NCBI RefSeq assembly: GCF_009496005.1
Contig: NZ_WIBF01000011.1
Coordinates: 102,723 to 166,722 of the forward strand
Length of the DNA stretch: 64,000 bases
Reading direction: 5' to 3'
DNA from: Tritonibacter litoralis
Lineage (GTDB): Bacteria > Pseudomonadota > Alphaproteobacteria > Rhodobacterales > Rhodobacteraceae
Of the stretch, positions 52,283 through 60,850 are shown in pieces (position 1 is the first letter of the stretch; each line of letters starts with the position of its first letter). The notes under the pieces were generated by a model, which was given only the letters and a program-made list of their open reading frames with translations, was not told where the DNA came from and ran no database searches. Position numbers and translations under genes: made by a program.

Positions 52283-52498
52283 ATGAATACGAGTGAACTG
52301 CTGACCTATGCGAAGCACCTGGAACAACAAATCCTGGCTGCGTCGGACACTGGTCGTTTAAGCTTTCAACCACAATTGCGTGCGGTGCTGCGCGATCTCC
52401 GACAAAGCGGGGCCGATGTGCCGTCACGCCTACGTCGCCTAGACAGCATGCTGGAGGAGCAGGCTGCGGAACAGATGTTCGACAATATGCCGATCTAA
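52283..52498 (+). CDS. Small hypothetical protein (71 aa)
   Basis: 71-residue soluble, mostly helical protein of unknown function: MNTSELLTYAKHLEQQILAA at the N-terminus, LRAVLRDLRQSGADVP in the middle and an acidic end. The ATG is preceded by GGGAGGACACATC, a strong ribosome site, and codon use matches the neighbours, so it is a real gene. It is alone on its strand between the sulfur operon and a small membrane protein gene. No domain was recognised. Confidence 0.75.
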   Translation: MNTSELLTYAKHLEQQILAASDTGRLSFQPQLRAVLRDLRQSGADVPSRLRRLDSMLEEQAAEQMFDNMPI

Positions 52499-52532
52499 CG
52501 GGGCAGACCTGGCCAGGGCTGCCACCACAGCT

Positions 52533-52748
52533 TTAGGCCAGGAACAACCCAACCATCACACAGATCAGCCCCAACACTGACAGCAGCAATGCACCCATAT
52601 TGTAGGGGATGACTTTCTGAACCTCAGCGCGGAGCTCTTCGTCGCTGAGGTTTTTACGTTTTGCCAGGGCGACCTTGGCAATACAGCCCAAAAGCCCAAC
52701 CAGACCTGCCAAGGAAATGGCGGCGCCCACCCATACTAGAATTTCCAT
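52533..52748 (-). CDS. Small two-TM membrane protein (71 aa)
   Basis: 71-residue protein with two membrane helices (VGAAISLAGLVGLLGCIAKVA and GALLLSVLGLICVMVGLFLA) joined by a charged loop (KRKNLSDEELRAEVQKVIP). No family recognised. It is convergent with the preceding small gene and divergent from gapR. Confidence 0.75.
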   Translation of the reverse strand: MEILVWVGAAISLAGLVGLLGCIAKVALAKRKNLSDEELRAEVQKVIPYNMGALLLSVLGLICVMVGLFLA

Positions 52749-52958
52749 GCCTCAGGTCTCCGTTGACTGCTGTCTCCCTCGGAGGCTTGGCTTAAGGGGT
52801 CTTTGGGCCAAGTGCAACTGAGCAATTGCGCTCGCAATTCCCTGCCAAACCTCCCTGTGCGGTTCCATCCAGACTTGCAGCGGGTGAAACAGCCGAGTAT
52901 CCAGTGTCAAATCTGTTTTCAAAGCACATGCATCGAGCAGGATGCGCATGGAGCCCCT

Positions 52959-53225
52959 ATGGACATCACCGAAGACGAAAAGAGCGAAACCTACCGTGTC
53001 ACCGCAGGCGAGCTGCGTCAGTTCATCGAGCAGTTTGAGCGTCTGGATGAAGAAAAGAAAGCGCTGGCCGAGCAGCAAAAAGAGGTGATGGCCGAAGCTA
53101 AGGCGCGTGGATACGACACCAAAGTCATGCGCAAGGTGATCGCGCTGCGCAAGCGCGACAAGGACGATATCGCCGAAGAAGAGGCGGTGTTGGAGATGTA
53201 CAAAGAAGCGCTTGGCATGGCGTAA
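52959..53225 (+). CDS. gapR: GapR family nucleoid-associated protein (DUF2312)
   Basis: 88-residue DUF2312 protein homologous to Caulobacter GapR, which clamps overtwisted DNA ahead of replication forks and transcription. It is a single long coiled coil with the family core RQFIEQFERLDEEKKALAEQ and KVIALRKRDKDDIAEEE. The start giving MDITEDEKSETYRV has GGAG upstream; an open extension further 5' is not family-like. A terminator follows. Confidence 0.93.
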   Translation: MDITEDEKSETYRVTAGELRQFIEQFERLDEEKKALAEQQKEVMAEAKARGYDTKVMRKVIALRKRDKDDIAEEEAVLEMYKEALGMA

Positions 53226-53261
53226 GCTGCCATCGGCTTTGGCCGAAGAGAGTTGCGTTTG

Positions 53262-53296
53262 AAAACCGTCTGTGCCGCGCATGGGCGGTTTTTTTG
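53262..53296 (+). terminator. Terminator after gapR
   Basis: AAAACCG and CGGTTTT pair, with GCCGCGCATGGGC in the loop, followed by TTTTTTT. Confidence 0.75.
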
Positions 53297-53417
53297 CGTC
53301 TGATCGCAGTCAATGCGGGAGATGCTGAAAAAATATGCTTGGCGATTTGTGGCGGTAATCCAACTGTTTATTCCTCATCGAGCACAGCTGCTCCCCTGTG
53401 GCGCGATCTCGAAAAAA

Positions 53418-53435
53418 TTTTACCAGTTGATAAAA
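53418..53435. promoter_or_regulatory. Degenerate RutR-like operator upstream of preT
   Basis: TTTTACCA-GT-TGATAAAA is a near-perfect 18-bp palindrome (7 of 8 arm positions). It matches 11 of 14 fixed positions of TTGACCAnnTGGTCAA, the RutR consensus known from E. coli. It lies 50 bases ahead of the preT start, next to where a promoter is expected. A rutR gene and a perfect site lie downstream in the same locus. Confidence 0.6.
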
Positions 53436-53484
53436 AAATGAAACCTGTCACTCTGATTGTCAGAAAAAGACAGGGAGACACCCA

Positions 53485-54819
53485 ATGGCACACAGCCATC
53501 AGGCATCAGGTATCCAGGCCGGGCGATTGACGGCCGATGATATCGCCACGAATTTCGAGGACCTGCATCACCCCTTTGACGCGCACGAAGCTGCGGTGGC
53601 CGCAGATCGCTGTTACTTTTGCTTTGACGCGCCTTGCATGCAGGCCTGTCCGACATCCATCGACATCCCACAGTTCATACGTGAGATCCAGGGCGGCCAA
53701 CCCACAGCGGCGGCCAAGACGATCTTGGAACAAAACATCCTGGGCGGCATGTGCGCACGGGTCTGCCCGACCGAGACGCTGTGCGAAGAGGTTTGCGTGC
53801 GCGAAACTGCCGAGGGCAAGCCGGTGGAAATTGGCCGCCTTCAGCGTTTTGCCACGGATACGCTAATGGAGAAGGGCGTCCATCCGTTTACGCGGGACGC
53901 CACCACAGGGAAGAAGGTTGCGGTTGTCGGAGCGGGTCCCGCAGGGCTGTCTGCGGCGCACCGTCTGGCGATGAAGGGCCATGACGTTGTGGTGTTTGAG
54001 CATAAATCCAAAGCCGGCGGTCTGAACGAATTTGGCATCGCCGCCTATAAGTCCACCAATGAATTTGCCGCGCGGGAAGTTGCCTGGCTGATGCAGATCG
54101 GTGGCATCACCATTGAATACGACAAGGGCTTTGGCAAAGGTCTGACCCTTGATGGCCTGAAGGCCGATTATGACGCGGTCTTTCTGTCCATCGGTCTGGC
54201 GGGCGTCAATACGCTGCGCGCAGCGGGCGAAGACAAAGACGGCGTGCGGGATGCGGTCGATTTCATCGAAGATGTACGACAGGCCGATGAGCTGAGCGCG
54301 CTCCCGGTTGGGCGAAATGTTGTGGTCATAGGTGGCGGCATGACTGCGGTTGATGCGGCAGTGCAATCCAAATTGCTGGGGGCGGAAAACGTCACCATCG
54401 CCTACCGCCGGGGACGCGATGCCATGGGCGCAAGCCGGTTCGAACAGGACCTTGCCGCGTCCAAAGGCGTGAAGCTGATGTTCAACGTCATGCCTCGGGA
54501 AATTCTGGGCAACGGCGCATCGGCTGAGATTGAATTGGAGTATACGCAGGTGGTGGATGGCCGTGTCACCGGCACCGGAGAGACCACGCGTCTGGCGGCG
54601 GATCAGGTGTTCAAGGCAATTGGCCAAACGCTGGAAGGGGCACCGCAAGGCCTCGCCCTCGTGGGGGGCAAGATCCAGGTGTCTGACACAGGTCGCACCT
54701 CGGTGGATGGGGTCTGGGCCGGGGGCGACTGTGCCTCGGGCGGGGAAGATCTGACGGTGACCGCCGTGGCCGAAGGGCGCGACGCCGCTATGGACATTCA
54801 CGCGAGCCTCATGGGCTGA
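53485..54819 (+). CDS. preT: Dihydropyrimidine dehydrogenase, NAD(P)H-oxidising subunit PreT
   Basis: 444-residue flavoprotein that, with PreA, reduces uracil and thymine to dihydro forms using NAD(P)H. Two N-terminal cysteine clusters (Cys43, 46, 51, 55 and Cys90, 94, 100, 104) bind 4Fe-4S centres. The FAD site is VAVVGAGPAGLSAAHRLA and the nucleotide site VVVIGGGMTAVDAA. It resembles GltD/PreT throughout. GGGAG precedes the ATG. First gene of the pyrimidine-degrading locus and 51 bases before preA. A RutR-like palindrome lies just upstream. Confidence 0.95.
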   Translation: MAHSHQASGIQAGRLTADDIATNFEDLHHPFDAHEAAVAADRCYFCFDAPCMQACPTSIDIPQFIREIQGGQPTAAAKTILEQNILGGMCARVCPTETLCEEVCVRETAEGKPVEIGRLQRFATDTLMEKGVHPFTRDATTGKKVAVVGAGPAGLSAAHRLAMKGHDVVVFEHKSKAGGLNEFGIAAYKSTNEFAAREVAWLMQIGGITIEYDKGFGKGLTLDGLKADYDAVFLSIGLAGVNTLRAAGEDKDGVRDAVDFIEDVRQADELSALPVGRNVVVIGGGMTAVDAAVQSKLLGAENVTIAYRRGRDAMGASRFEQDLAASKGVKLMFNVMPREILGNGASAEIELEYTQVVDGRVTGTGETTRLAADQVFKAIGQTLEGAPQGLALVGGKIQVSDTGRTSVDGVWAGGDCASGGEDLTVTAVAEGRDAAMDIHASLMG

Positions 54820-54870
54820 GCCAGCCGGGTCCTGTTATGGATCCAGGCAAGCATGAAAAGGAGCTGATAA

Positions 54871-56169
54871 ATGGCTGACCTTACGACAGAATTTCTTGGT
54901 ATAAAATCTCCAAACCCGTTCTGGCTGGCCTCGGCACCGCCGACGGACAAAGAATACAACGTCCGCCGCGCCTTTGAGGCCGGTTGGGGCGGTGTGGTCT
55001 GGAAAACATTGGGCGCAGAGGGCCCGCCGGTCGTCAATGTGAATGGCCCGCGCTATGGCGCGATCTGGGGCGCGGATCGGCGACTGCTGGGTTTGAACAA
55101 TATCGAACTGATCACGGATCGTCCGCTTGAGGTCAACCTGGAAGAGATGACCCGTGTGAAGAAGGACTATCCAGACCGGGCGCTGATCGCCTCGATCATG
55201 GTGCCTTGTGAAGAAGAAGCCTGGAAAAAGATCCTGCCGCGTGTGGCTGAAACCAATGCTGATGGGATTGAGCTGAACTTTGGCTGCCCCCATGGGATGG
55301 CAGAGCGCGGCATGGGATCGGCCGTGGGGCAGGTGCCCGAATACATTCAGATGGTCACGGAATGGTGTAAACAATATTATGACCGGCCGGTGATTGTGAA
55401 GCTGACACCAAACATCACAGACATCCGCTATCCGGCGCGTGCGGCCCATGCAGGCAATGCGGATGCGGTGAGCCTGATCAATACCATTAACTCGATCACC
55501 TCGGTTAATTTGGATCAGATGGCGCCCGAGCCGATGATTGGTGGCAAGGGCACCCATGGCGGCTATTGCGGTCCGGCGGTCAAACCCATTGCGATGAATA
55601 TGGTAGCTGAAATTGCCCGGGATCCGCAAACCGCGCAGCTTCCGATTTCGGCCATCGGCGGTGTCACCACCTGGCGTGATGCGGCAGAGTTCATCGCCTT
55701 GGGGGCGGGAAATGTTCAGGTCTGTACGGCTGCGATGACCTATGGGTTTGGTGTGGTCAAAGAGATGATCACGGGCCTGTCGGAATGGATGGATGAAAAG
55801 GGCTATGCCTCCATTCAGGATTTCAAAGGCATGGCCGCGTCAAATGTCACCGATTGGCAGTATCTGGATCTGAACTATGTCACCAAGGCTAAAATCAACC
55901 AGGCGGATTGTATCAAATGCGGACGTTGTTATGCGGCGTGCGAAGACACGTCGCATCAGGCCATTGCCATGTCCGAGGACCGGGTGTTTTCGGTCAAGGA
56001 TGAGGAATGCGTTGCCTGTAACCTATGCGTCAATGTCTGCCCGGTGGAAGGCTGTATCACAATGGAAGAGGTGCCAACAGGCCAGGTGGATGCCCGCACC
56101 GGTGAGGTTGTGAGCGGAGAATATGGCAATTGGACCACCCATCCCAACAATCCAATGGCGGCCGAATGA
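54871..56169 (+). CDS. preA: Dihydropyrimidine dehydrogenase, catalytic subunit PreA
   Basis: 432-residue FMN barrel plus ferredoxin domain. The FMN/pyrimidine site has NFGCPHGMAERGMGSAVG and KLTPNITDIRYPARAA; the C-terminal ferredoxin part has two 4Fe-4S motifs (CIKCGRCYAACED; CVACNLCVNVCPVEGC). Relatives: E. coli PreA and the C-terminal half of eukaryotic DPD. It is the first committed step of reductive pyrimidine degradation. Followed by an intergenic double hairpin and then the convergent rutR gene. Confidence 0.96.
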   Translation: MADLTTEFLGIKSPNPFWLASAPPTDKEYNVRRAFEAGWGGVVWKTLGAEGPPVVNVNGPRYGAIWGADRRLLGLNNIELITDRPLEVNLEEMTRVKKDYPDRALIASIMVPCEEEAWKKILPRVAETNADGIELNFGCPHGMAERGMGSAVGQVPEYIQMVTEWCKQYYDRPVIVKLTPNITDIRYPARAAHAGNADAVSLINTINSITSVNLDQMAPEPMIGGKGTHGGYCGPAVKPIAMNMVAEIARDPQTAQLPISAIGGVTTWRDAAEFIALGAGNVQVCTAAMTYGFGVVKEMITGLSEWMDEKGYASIQDFKGMAASNVTDWQYLDLNYVTKAKINQADCIKCGRCYAACEDTSHQAIAMSEDRVFSVKDEECVACNLCVNVCPVEGCITMEEVPTGQVDARTGEVVSGEYGNWTTHPNNPMAAE

Positions 56170-56179
56170 CAAAAGAAGA

Positions 56180-56241
56180 GGGGCGCAACTGCGCCCCTGT
56201 TGCCCCTGACGGGGCATAAGTATTTTGGAAAAGGTGAAAGA
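56180..56241. repeat. Intergenic double-hairpin repeat, copy 1
   Basis: GGGGCGC-aact-GCGCCCC followed by TGCCCC-tgac-GGGGCA, then a TAAGTATTTTGGAAAAGGTGAA tail (first 20 bases). The same order of GC-rich hairpin and AAGTATTT...GATGAA tail recurs at 58448 and 61783. Placed between preA and rutR. Confidence 0.75.
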
Positions 56242-56294
56242 CGGGTGTCTTGCCTAATGTCCGGCCTTGGGTTGGGCCGCCGCTCAGCTCTCAG

Positions 56295-56909
56295 TTAGCT
56301 CTCAGGGCGCAACAGCCGCGTATAAAGCGTTTCCAGGAACGCCGGGGCCGCATCAAAGGGGTCTTCGTCTTCCATCAGCGTGCGCACCTGGGTTTCGAAA
56401 TCCGCGTAATGCTGGGTCAGGGCCCAGATCGAAAACAAAAGATGTTTGCTGTGAATGCGGTTTAACTTACCGGCCGCCATCCATTGGTCGATCACTGCGG
56501 ATTTTTCGTCGACCAGGGTCTTGAGATCGGTTGAAAGCGTGTCGAGCATGCGCGGTGCGCCCTGGACGATTTCATTGGCAAAGAGGCGGCTTTCCCGGGG
56601 GAAGTCGCGGCTCATTTCCAGCTTGCGCGCAACATAGGCCTGGATTTCGGTAATCGGGTCGCCGTTGGGATCCAGCGCTTGGAGCGGGGCAAGCCAATTG
56701 TCCAGAAGTTCAGACAAGACTGCTGTAAAAATGGCGTCTTTTGATGGGTAATAATAAAGGAGGTTTGGTTTGCTTAGCCCCGCAGCTTTGGCAATTTGAT
56801 CCACGGTGGCACCGCGAAAACCGCTTTGGGAAAAGACATCCAGGGCAGCCTCGCGAATGGTTGCACGGTTACGTTTCTGGATCCGGGACGTGGTTTGGCT
56901 TTTGGCCAT
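56295..56909 (-). CDS. rutR: TetR family regulator RutR
   Basis: 204-residue TetR repressor. The helix-turn-helix is ATVDQIAKAAGLSKPNLLYY, preceded by TIREAALDVFSQSGF. The C-terminal ligand domain (FANEIVQGAPRMLDTLSTDL; SIWALTQHYADFETQV) matches RutR, which releases DNA on binding uracil or thymine. It is located inside the pyrimidine-degradation locus and a perfect RutR site lies 135 bases upstream of its start, so it very probably represses the hydrolase-transporter operon, itself and perhaps preTA. Confidence 0.93.
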   Translation of the reverse strand: MAKSQTTSRIQKRNRATIREAALDVFSQSGFRGATVDQIAKAAGLSKPNLLYYYPSKDAIFTAVLSELLDNWLAPLQALDPNGDPITEIQAYVARKLEMSRDFPRESRLFANEIVQGAPRMLDTLSTDLKTLVDEKSAVIDQWMAAGKLNRIHSKHLLFSIWALTQHYADFETQVRTLMEDEDPFDAAPAFLETLYTRLLRPES

Positions 56910-57044
56910 AGTGGGCTTTCTGCTCCGTTTTAGGATGGGACTGATAATCTGCCTTTATTTCGATCAATGTCGGGTTTGGGGCTGTTTGGGTGTCTAAATT
57001 GTGGGCATTTTCTTGACTGATTGCCACTCCGTGATAGCGTGAGT

Positions 57045-57060
57045 TTGACCATTTGGTCAA
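57045..57060. promoter_or_regulatory. Perfect RutR operator
   Basis: The 16 bases TTGACCATTTGGTCAA match every fixed position of the RutR consensus TTGACCAnnTGGTCAA, and flanking T/A extend the palindrome by one pair. It lies between divergent rutR and the ureidopropionase operon, 128 bases before the latter's start. Confidence 0.9.
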
Positions 57061-57187
57061 ATAGGGTTGATGTCTCAGTGAGATAAAACAGCTCGCCGCA
57101 CTGAATTCGGGCATAATAAATGAAGTAGCGCACCAAAGTATCCAAAAAAGAGGATCCTTTGGGCAGGACGCAGGAAGGACGAACGGA

Positions 57188-58438
57188 ATGACCGCGCCAG
57201 GTGAAAATTTCAAAATCAATGGTGATCGGCTGTGGGACAGTCTGATGGATATGGCTCAAATTGGCCCGGGTGTTGCGGGCGGCAACAATCGCCAGACCTT
57301 GACGGATGAAGATGGCGAAGGGCGGGCGCTGTTTCAGAAATGGTGCGAAGATGCGGGCTGTACCATGCGTGTGGATACCATGGGAAACATGTTTGCCACC
57401 CGTCCGGGTACCGATCCCAACGCCTTGCCCGTTTACGTGGGCTCGCATTTGGATACCCAGCCGACCGGCGGTAAATATGACGGGATCCTTGGCGTTTTGG
57501 GCGGGTTGGAGTTGATCCGGTCGCTGAATGACCTGAACGTCAAGACCAAACATCCTATTGTGGTGACCAATTGGACCAATGAAGAGGGCACGCGGTTTGC
57601 TCCGGCGATGCTGGCGTCCGGCGTGTTTATTGGCATGCACACGCAGGATTGGGCCTATGCGCGTGAGGATGCGGAGGGCAAGACGTTTGGGGACGAGCTG
57701 GCCCGGATTGGCTGGAAAGGCGATGAAGAGGTGGGTGCGCGGAAAATGCACGCCTTCTTTGAGCTGCACATCGAACAGGGGCCGATCCTGGAAGCTGAAG
57801 GCAAGGACATTGGTGTGGTCACCCATGGGCAAGGTCTGTGGTGGTTGGAGTGCACCGTGACCGGCAAGGATGCGCACACCGGTTCGACGCCGATGAATAT
57901 GCGGGTGAACGCGGGTCTTGGCATGGCGCGGATGACCGAAGCGGCGCATCAGATCGCCATGGCCCATCAGCCCCATGCGGTGGGCGCGGTTGGGCATTGT
58001 GATGTGTTCCCAAATTCACGCAATGTGATCCCCGGCAAAGTGGTCTTTACCGTGGATTTTCGATCCCCGGATCTGGCCAAGCTGACCTCGATGCGCACGC
58101 AATATGAAGCAAAAGCCAAGGAAATTGCGGATGAGCTTGGGTTGGAGCTGAGCATTGAACCCTCTGGTCATTTTGATCCCGTTACGTTTGACGAAGGCTG
58201 CGTGGCAGCTGTGCGTGGTGCAGCTGAACGGTTGGGGTTGAGCCATATGGATCTGGTGTCTGGTGCGGGCCATGATGCCTGCTGGATCAATCAGGTGGCG
58301 CCGACAGCGATGGTAATGTGTCCCTGTGTGGATGGTCTGAGCCACAATGAAGCGGAAGAGATCACCAAGGATTGGGCCGCAGCTGGGGCCAATGTGCTGC
58401 TTCACGCGGTGGCTGAGACGGCGGAAATCGTCGGGTGA
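57188..58438 (+). CDS. N-carbamoyl-beta-amino acid hydrolase (beta-ureidopropionase, M20 type)
   Basis: 416-residue zinc amidohydrolase of the hydantoinase/carbamoylase branch of M20. Metal and active-site residues: His87 and Asp98 (GSHLDTQPTGGKYDG), Glu132/Glu133 (TNEEGTRFAP), HIEQGPILE, and the C-terminal GAGHDAC. In this operon it should hydrolyse N-carbamoyl-beta-alanine and N-carbamoyl-beta-aminoisobutyrate to beta-amino acid, CO2 and NH3 (PydC/Amb role). Strong ribosome site AGGAAGG. First gene after the RutR operator. Confidence 0.93.
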   Translation: MTAPGENFKINGDRLWDSLMDMAQIGPGVAGGNNRQTLTDEDGEGRALFQKWCEDAGCTMRVDTMGNMFATRPGTDPNALPVYVGSHLDTQPTGGKYDGILGVLGGLELIRSLNDLNVKTKHPIVVTNWTNEEGTRFAPAMLASGVFIGMHTQDWAYAREDAEGKTFGDELARIGWKGDEEVGARKMHAFFELHIEQGPILEAEGKDIGVVTHGQGLWWLECTVTGKDAHTGSTPMNMRVNAGLGMARMTEAAHQIAMAHQPHAVGAVGHCDVFPNSRNVIPGKVVFTVDFRSPDLAKLTSMRTQYEAKAKEIADELGLELSIEPSGHFDPVTFDEGCVAAVRGAAERLGLSHMDLVSGAGHDACWINQVAPTAMVMCPCVDGLSHNEAEEITKDWAAAGANVLLHAVAETAEIVG

Positions 58439-58447
58439 TGCAACCTA

Positions 58448-58497
58448 CCGGGGGCCAGCCCCCGGACCCCCGAAGTATTTGTAAAAAGATGAAAACC
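58448..58497. repeat. Intergenic hairpin repeat, copy 2
   Basis: Palindrome CCGGGGGCCAGCCCCCGG, then ACCCCCGAAGTATTTGTAAA and AAGATGAAAA. Same family as the copies at 56180 and 61783. Lies between the carbamoyl hydrolase and dihydropyrimidinase genes and may modulate mRNA stability inside the operon. Confidence 0.8.
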
Positions 58498-58550
58498 AGG
58501 GTGTTTCAAAAAATGCGTGTCAGAAAACTGGCAGCGACAGGGAGATAGAG

Positions 58551-60005
58551 ATGACGAAGGTTATCAAGAACGGAACCATTGTGACGGCGGATCTGACCTA
58601 TAAGGCAGATGTTCTGATCGAAGATGGGGTAATCACTGAGATTGGCACCGGGCTCAGCGGTGATGAGGAGCTGGATGCCACGGGCTGTTATGTGATGCCC
58701 GGCGGGATTGATCCGCACACCCATCTGGAAATGCCGTTTATGGGCACCTATTCCTCGGATGACTTTGAAAGCGGCACCCGCGCGGGTCTGGCAGGCGGCA
58801 CCACGATGGTTGTGGATTTTGCCTTGCCCAATCCGGGGGAAAGCTTGCTGGATGCGCTGAAACGCTGGGACAATAAATCCACCCGTGCCAATTGTGACTA
58901 TTCCTTTCACATGGCGGTGACCTGGTGGGGCGAGCAGGTTTTTGACGATATGAAAACCGTTGTGGAGACCCGCGGCATCAATACGTTCAAACATTTCATG
59001 GCCTATAAGGGCGCGTTGATGGTGAACGATGATGAAATGTATGCGTCCTTCCAGCGTCTGGCGGAGCTGGGTGGGATTGCCATGGTGCATGCGGAAAACG
59101 GCGATGTGGTGGCGGAACTGTCGGCCAAATTGCTGGCCGAAGGCAACACCGGTCCAGAGGCGCATGCTTACTCTCGCCCGCCGCAGGTGGAAGGCGAGGC
59201 GACTAACCGCGCGATCATGATTGCCGATATGGCAGGCGTGCCGCTTTATGTGGTGCATACGTCATGTGAGGAGTCCCATGAGGCGATCCGCCGCGCGCGC
59301 ATGCAGGGCAAGCGCGTCTGGGGGGAGCCGCTTATCCAGCATCTGACCCTGGATGACAGTGAATATATGAATGCCGATTGGGATCATGCCGCCCGTCGGG
59401 TGATGTCGCCACCGTTCCGGAACAAGCAGCATCAGGACAGTCTGTGGGCTGGTCTACAGTCTGGCTCATTGTCGGTTGTGGCAACGGATCACTGTGCCTT
59501 TACCACCGAACAGAAACGGTACGGTGTGGGTGACTTTACCAAGATCCCCAATGGCACGGGGGGCCTCGAAGACCGGATGCCGATGCTGTGGACCCATGGT
59601 GTGGCAACAGGTCGTCTGACACCAAATGAGTTTGTCGCTGTAACCTCTACCAATATCGCCAAAATTCTGAATTGCTACCCCAAGAAGGGCGCGGTTCTGG
59701 TTGGTGCAGATGCGGATCTGGTGGTTTGGGATCCCGAAAAGACCAAGGTGATTTCAGCGGGCACGCAGCAATCGGCTATCGATTACAACGTGTTTGAAGG
59801 GCATGAGGTCAAAGGTCTGCCGCGGTACACGCTGACCCGCGGGCAGGTTGCGGTTGTGGACGGCGAGATCAAGACCCAGGAAGGTCACGGCAAATTTGTC
59901 GAGCGCGAAGCGAACACTGTGGTCAATAAGGCCTTGTCCACGTGGAAAGAATTGACCGCGCCGCGTCCTGTCGACCGCTCTGGTATTCCGGCAACAGGAG
60001 TGTAA
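58551..60005 (+). CDS. hydA: Dihydropyrimidinase (hydantoinase)
   Basis: 484-residue amidohydrolase that opens dihydrouracil/dihydrothymine to N-carbamoyl-beta-amino acids. Binuclear zinc site: His56 and His58 (DPHTHLEM), the carbamylated Lys153 (FMAYKGAL), His in MVHAENGD, and VVHTSCEES; the catalytic Asp lies in VATDHCAFTTEQ. Full family length. GGGAGATAGAG precedes the ATG. It supplies the substrate of the preceding gene's product. The D-hydantoinase activity of such enzymes is also possible. Confidence 0.95.
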   Translation: MTKVIKNGTIVTADLTYKADVLIEDGVITEIGTGLSGDEELDATGCYVMPGGIDPHTHLEMPFMGTYSSDDFESGTRAGLAGGTTMVVDFALPNPGESLLDALKRWDNKSTRANCDYSFHMAVTWWGEQVFDDMKTVVETRGINTFKHFMAYKGALMVNDDEMYASFQRLAELGGIAMVHAENGDVVAELSAKLLAEGNTGPEAHAYSRPPQVEGEATNRAIMIADMAGVPLYVVHTSCEESHEAIRRARMQGKRVWGEPLIQHLTLDDSEYMNADWDHAARRVMSPPFRNKQHQDSLWAGLQSGSLSVVATDHCAFTTEQKRYGVGDFTKIPNGTGGLEDRMPMLWTHGVATGRLTPNEFVAVTSTNIAKILNCYPKKGAVLVGADADLVVWDPEKTKVISAGTQQSAIDYNVFEGHEVKGLPRYTLTRGQVAVVDGEIKTQEGHGKFVEREANTVVNKALSTWKELTAPRPVDRSGIPATGV

Positions 60006-60040
60006 ACCCCGTGCTGAGCCAAAGTGAAATAGAGGGCTTC

Positions 60041-60838
60041 ATGGAAGAGGCAACAGTGGTACCCCAACCGGTTATCAAGGCTCAGGATCTGAATTTGGTG
60101 TTTGGATCTGGCGACAACGCGGTTCATGCGTTGAAAAATGTAAATTTAACGATCAACAAGGGGGACTTTGTTTCCTTTATTGGCCCGTCCGGCTGTGGCA
60201 AAACCACATTTCTGCGCTGTATTGCGGCGCTGGAACAGCCCACCGGTGGCACGCTCAGTGTCAATGGGATGACACCGGATGAGGCGCGCCAGGCGCGGGC
60301 CTATGGCTATGTGTTTCAACACGCAGGGTTGTACCCCTGGCGCACCATTGCCAAGAACATCAAACTGCCGCTTGAGATCATGGGCTATGACAAAGCCGAA
60401 CAAGAACGTCGCGTGGCTGAGGTTCTGAAGCTGGTGGAGTTGGAACAGTTTGGTCAGAAATTCCCCTGGCAGCTGTCCGGCGGCATGCAGCAGCGGGCGT
60501 CAATTGCCCGTGCCTTGGCCTTTGATGCGGATATCCTGTTGATGGACGAACCCTTTGGGGCCTTGGATGAAATTGTCCGCGACCACCTGAATGAGCAGCT
60601 TTTGCAGCTGTGGGCCCGGACGGACAAAACCATCGGCTTTGTCACCCATTCGATCCCCGAAGCGGTGTATTTGTCGACCAAGATCGTGGTGATGTCTCCC
60701 CGGCCGGGCCGTATTCACGAGATCATCGACAGCCCGCTGCCCAAAGAGCGCCCCTTGGATATTCGCGACAGTGCGGAGTTCATTGAAATTGCGCATCGTG
60801 TGCGGGAAGGCCTGCGTGCGGGCCATGCCCATGACTAA
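60041..60838 (+). CDS. ABC transporter ATP-binding protein (SsuB/TauB/ThiZ type)
   Basis: 265-residue ATPase of the nitrate/sulfonate/pyrimidine-precursor ABC family: Walker A GPSGCGKTT, signature LSGGMQQRASIARAL, Walker B DILLMDEPFGALDE. The ATG with AGAGGG upstream is used; a GTG ten codons earlier (60011) with AGGAG is an alternative. First of four transporter genes after dihydropyrimidinase, so probably a pyrimidine or ureide importer ATPase. Confidence 0.93.
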   Translation: MEEATVVPQPVIKAQDLNLVFGSGDNAVHALKNVNLTINKGDFVSFIGPSGCGKTTFLRCIAALEQPTGGTLSVNGMTPDEARQARAYGYVFQHAGLYPWRTIAKNIKLPLEIMGYDKAEQERRVAEVLKLVELEQFGQKFPWQLSGGMQQRASIARALAFDADILLMDEPFGALDEIVRDHLNEQLLQLWARTDKTIGFVTHSIPEAVYLSTKIVVMSPRPGRIHEIIDSPLPKERPLDIRDSAEFIEIAHRVREGLRAGHAHD

Positions 60839-60850
60839 AGGAACAGCGAC

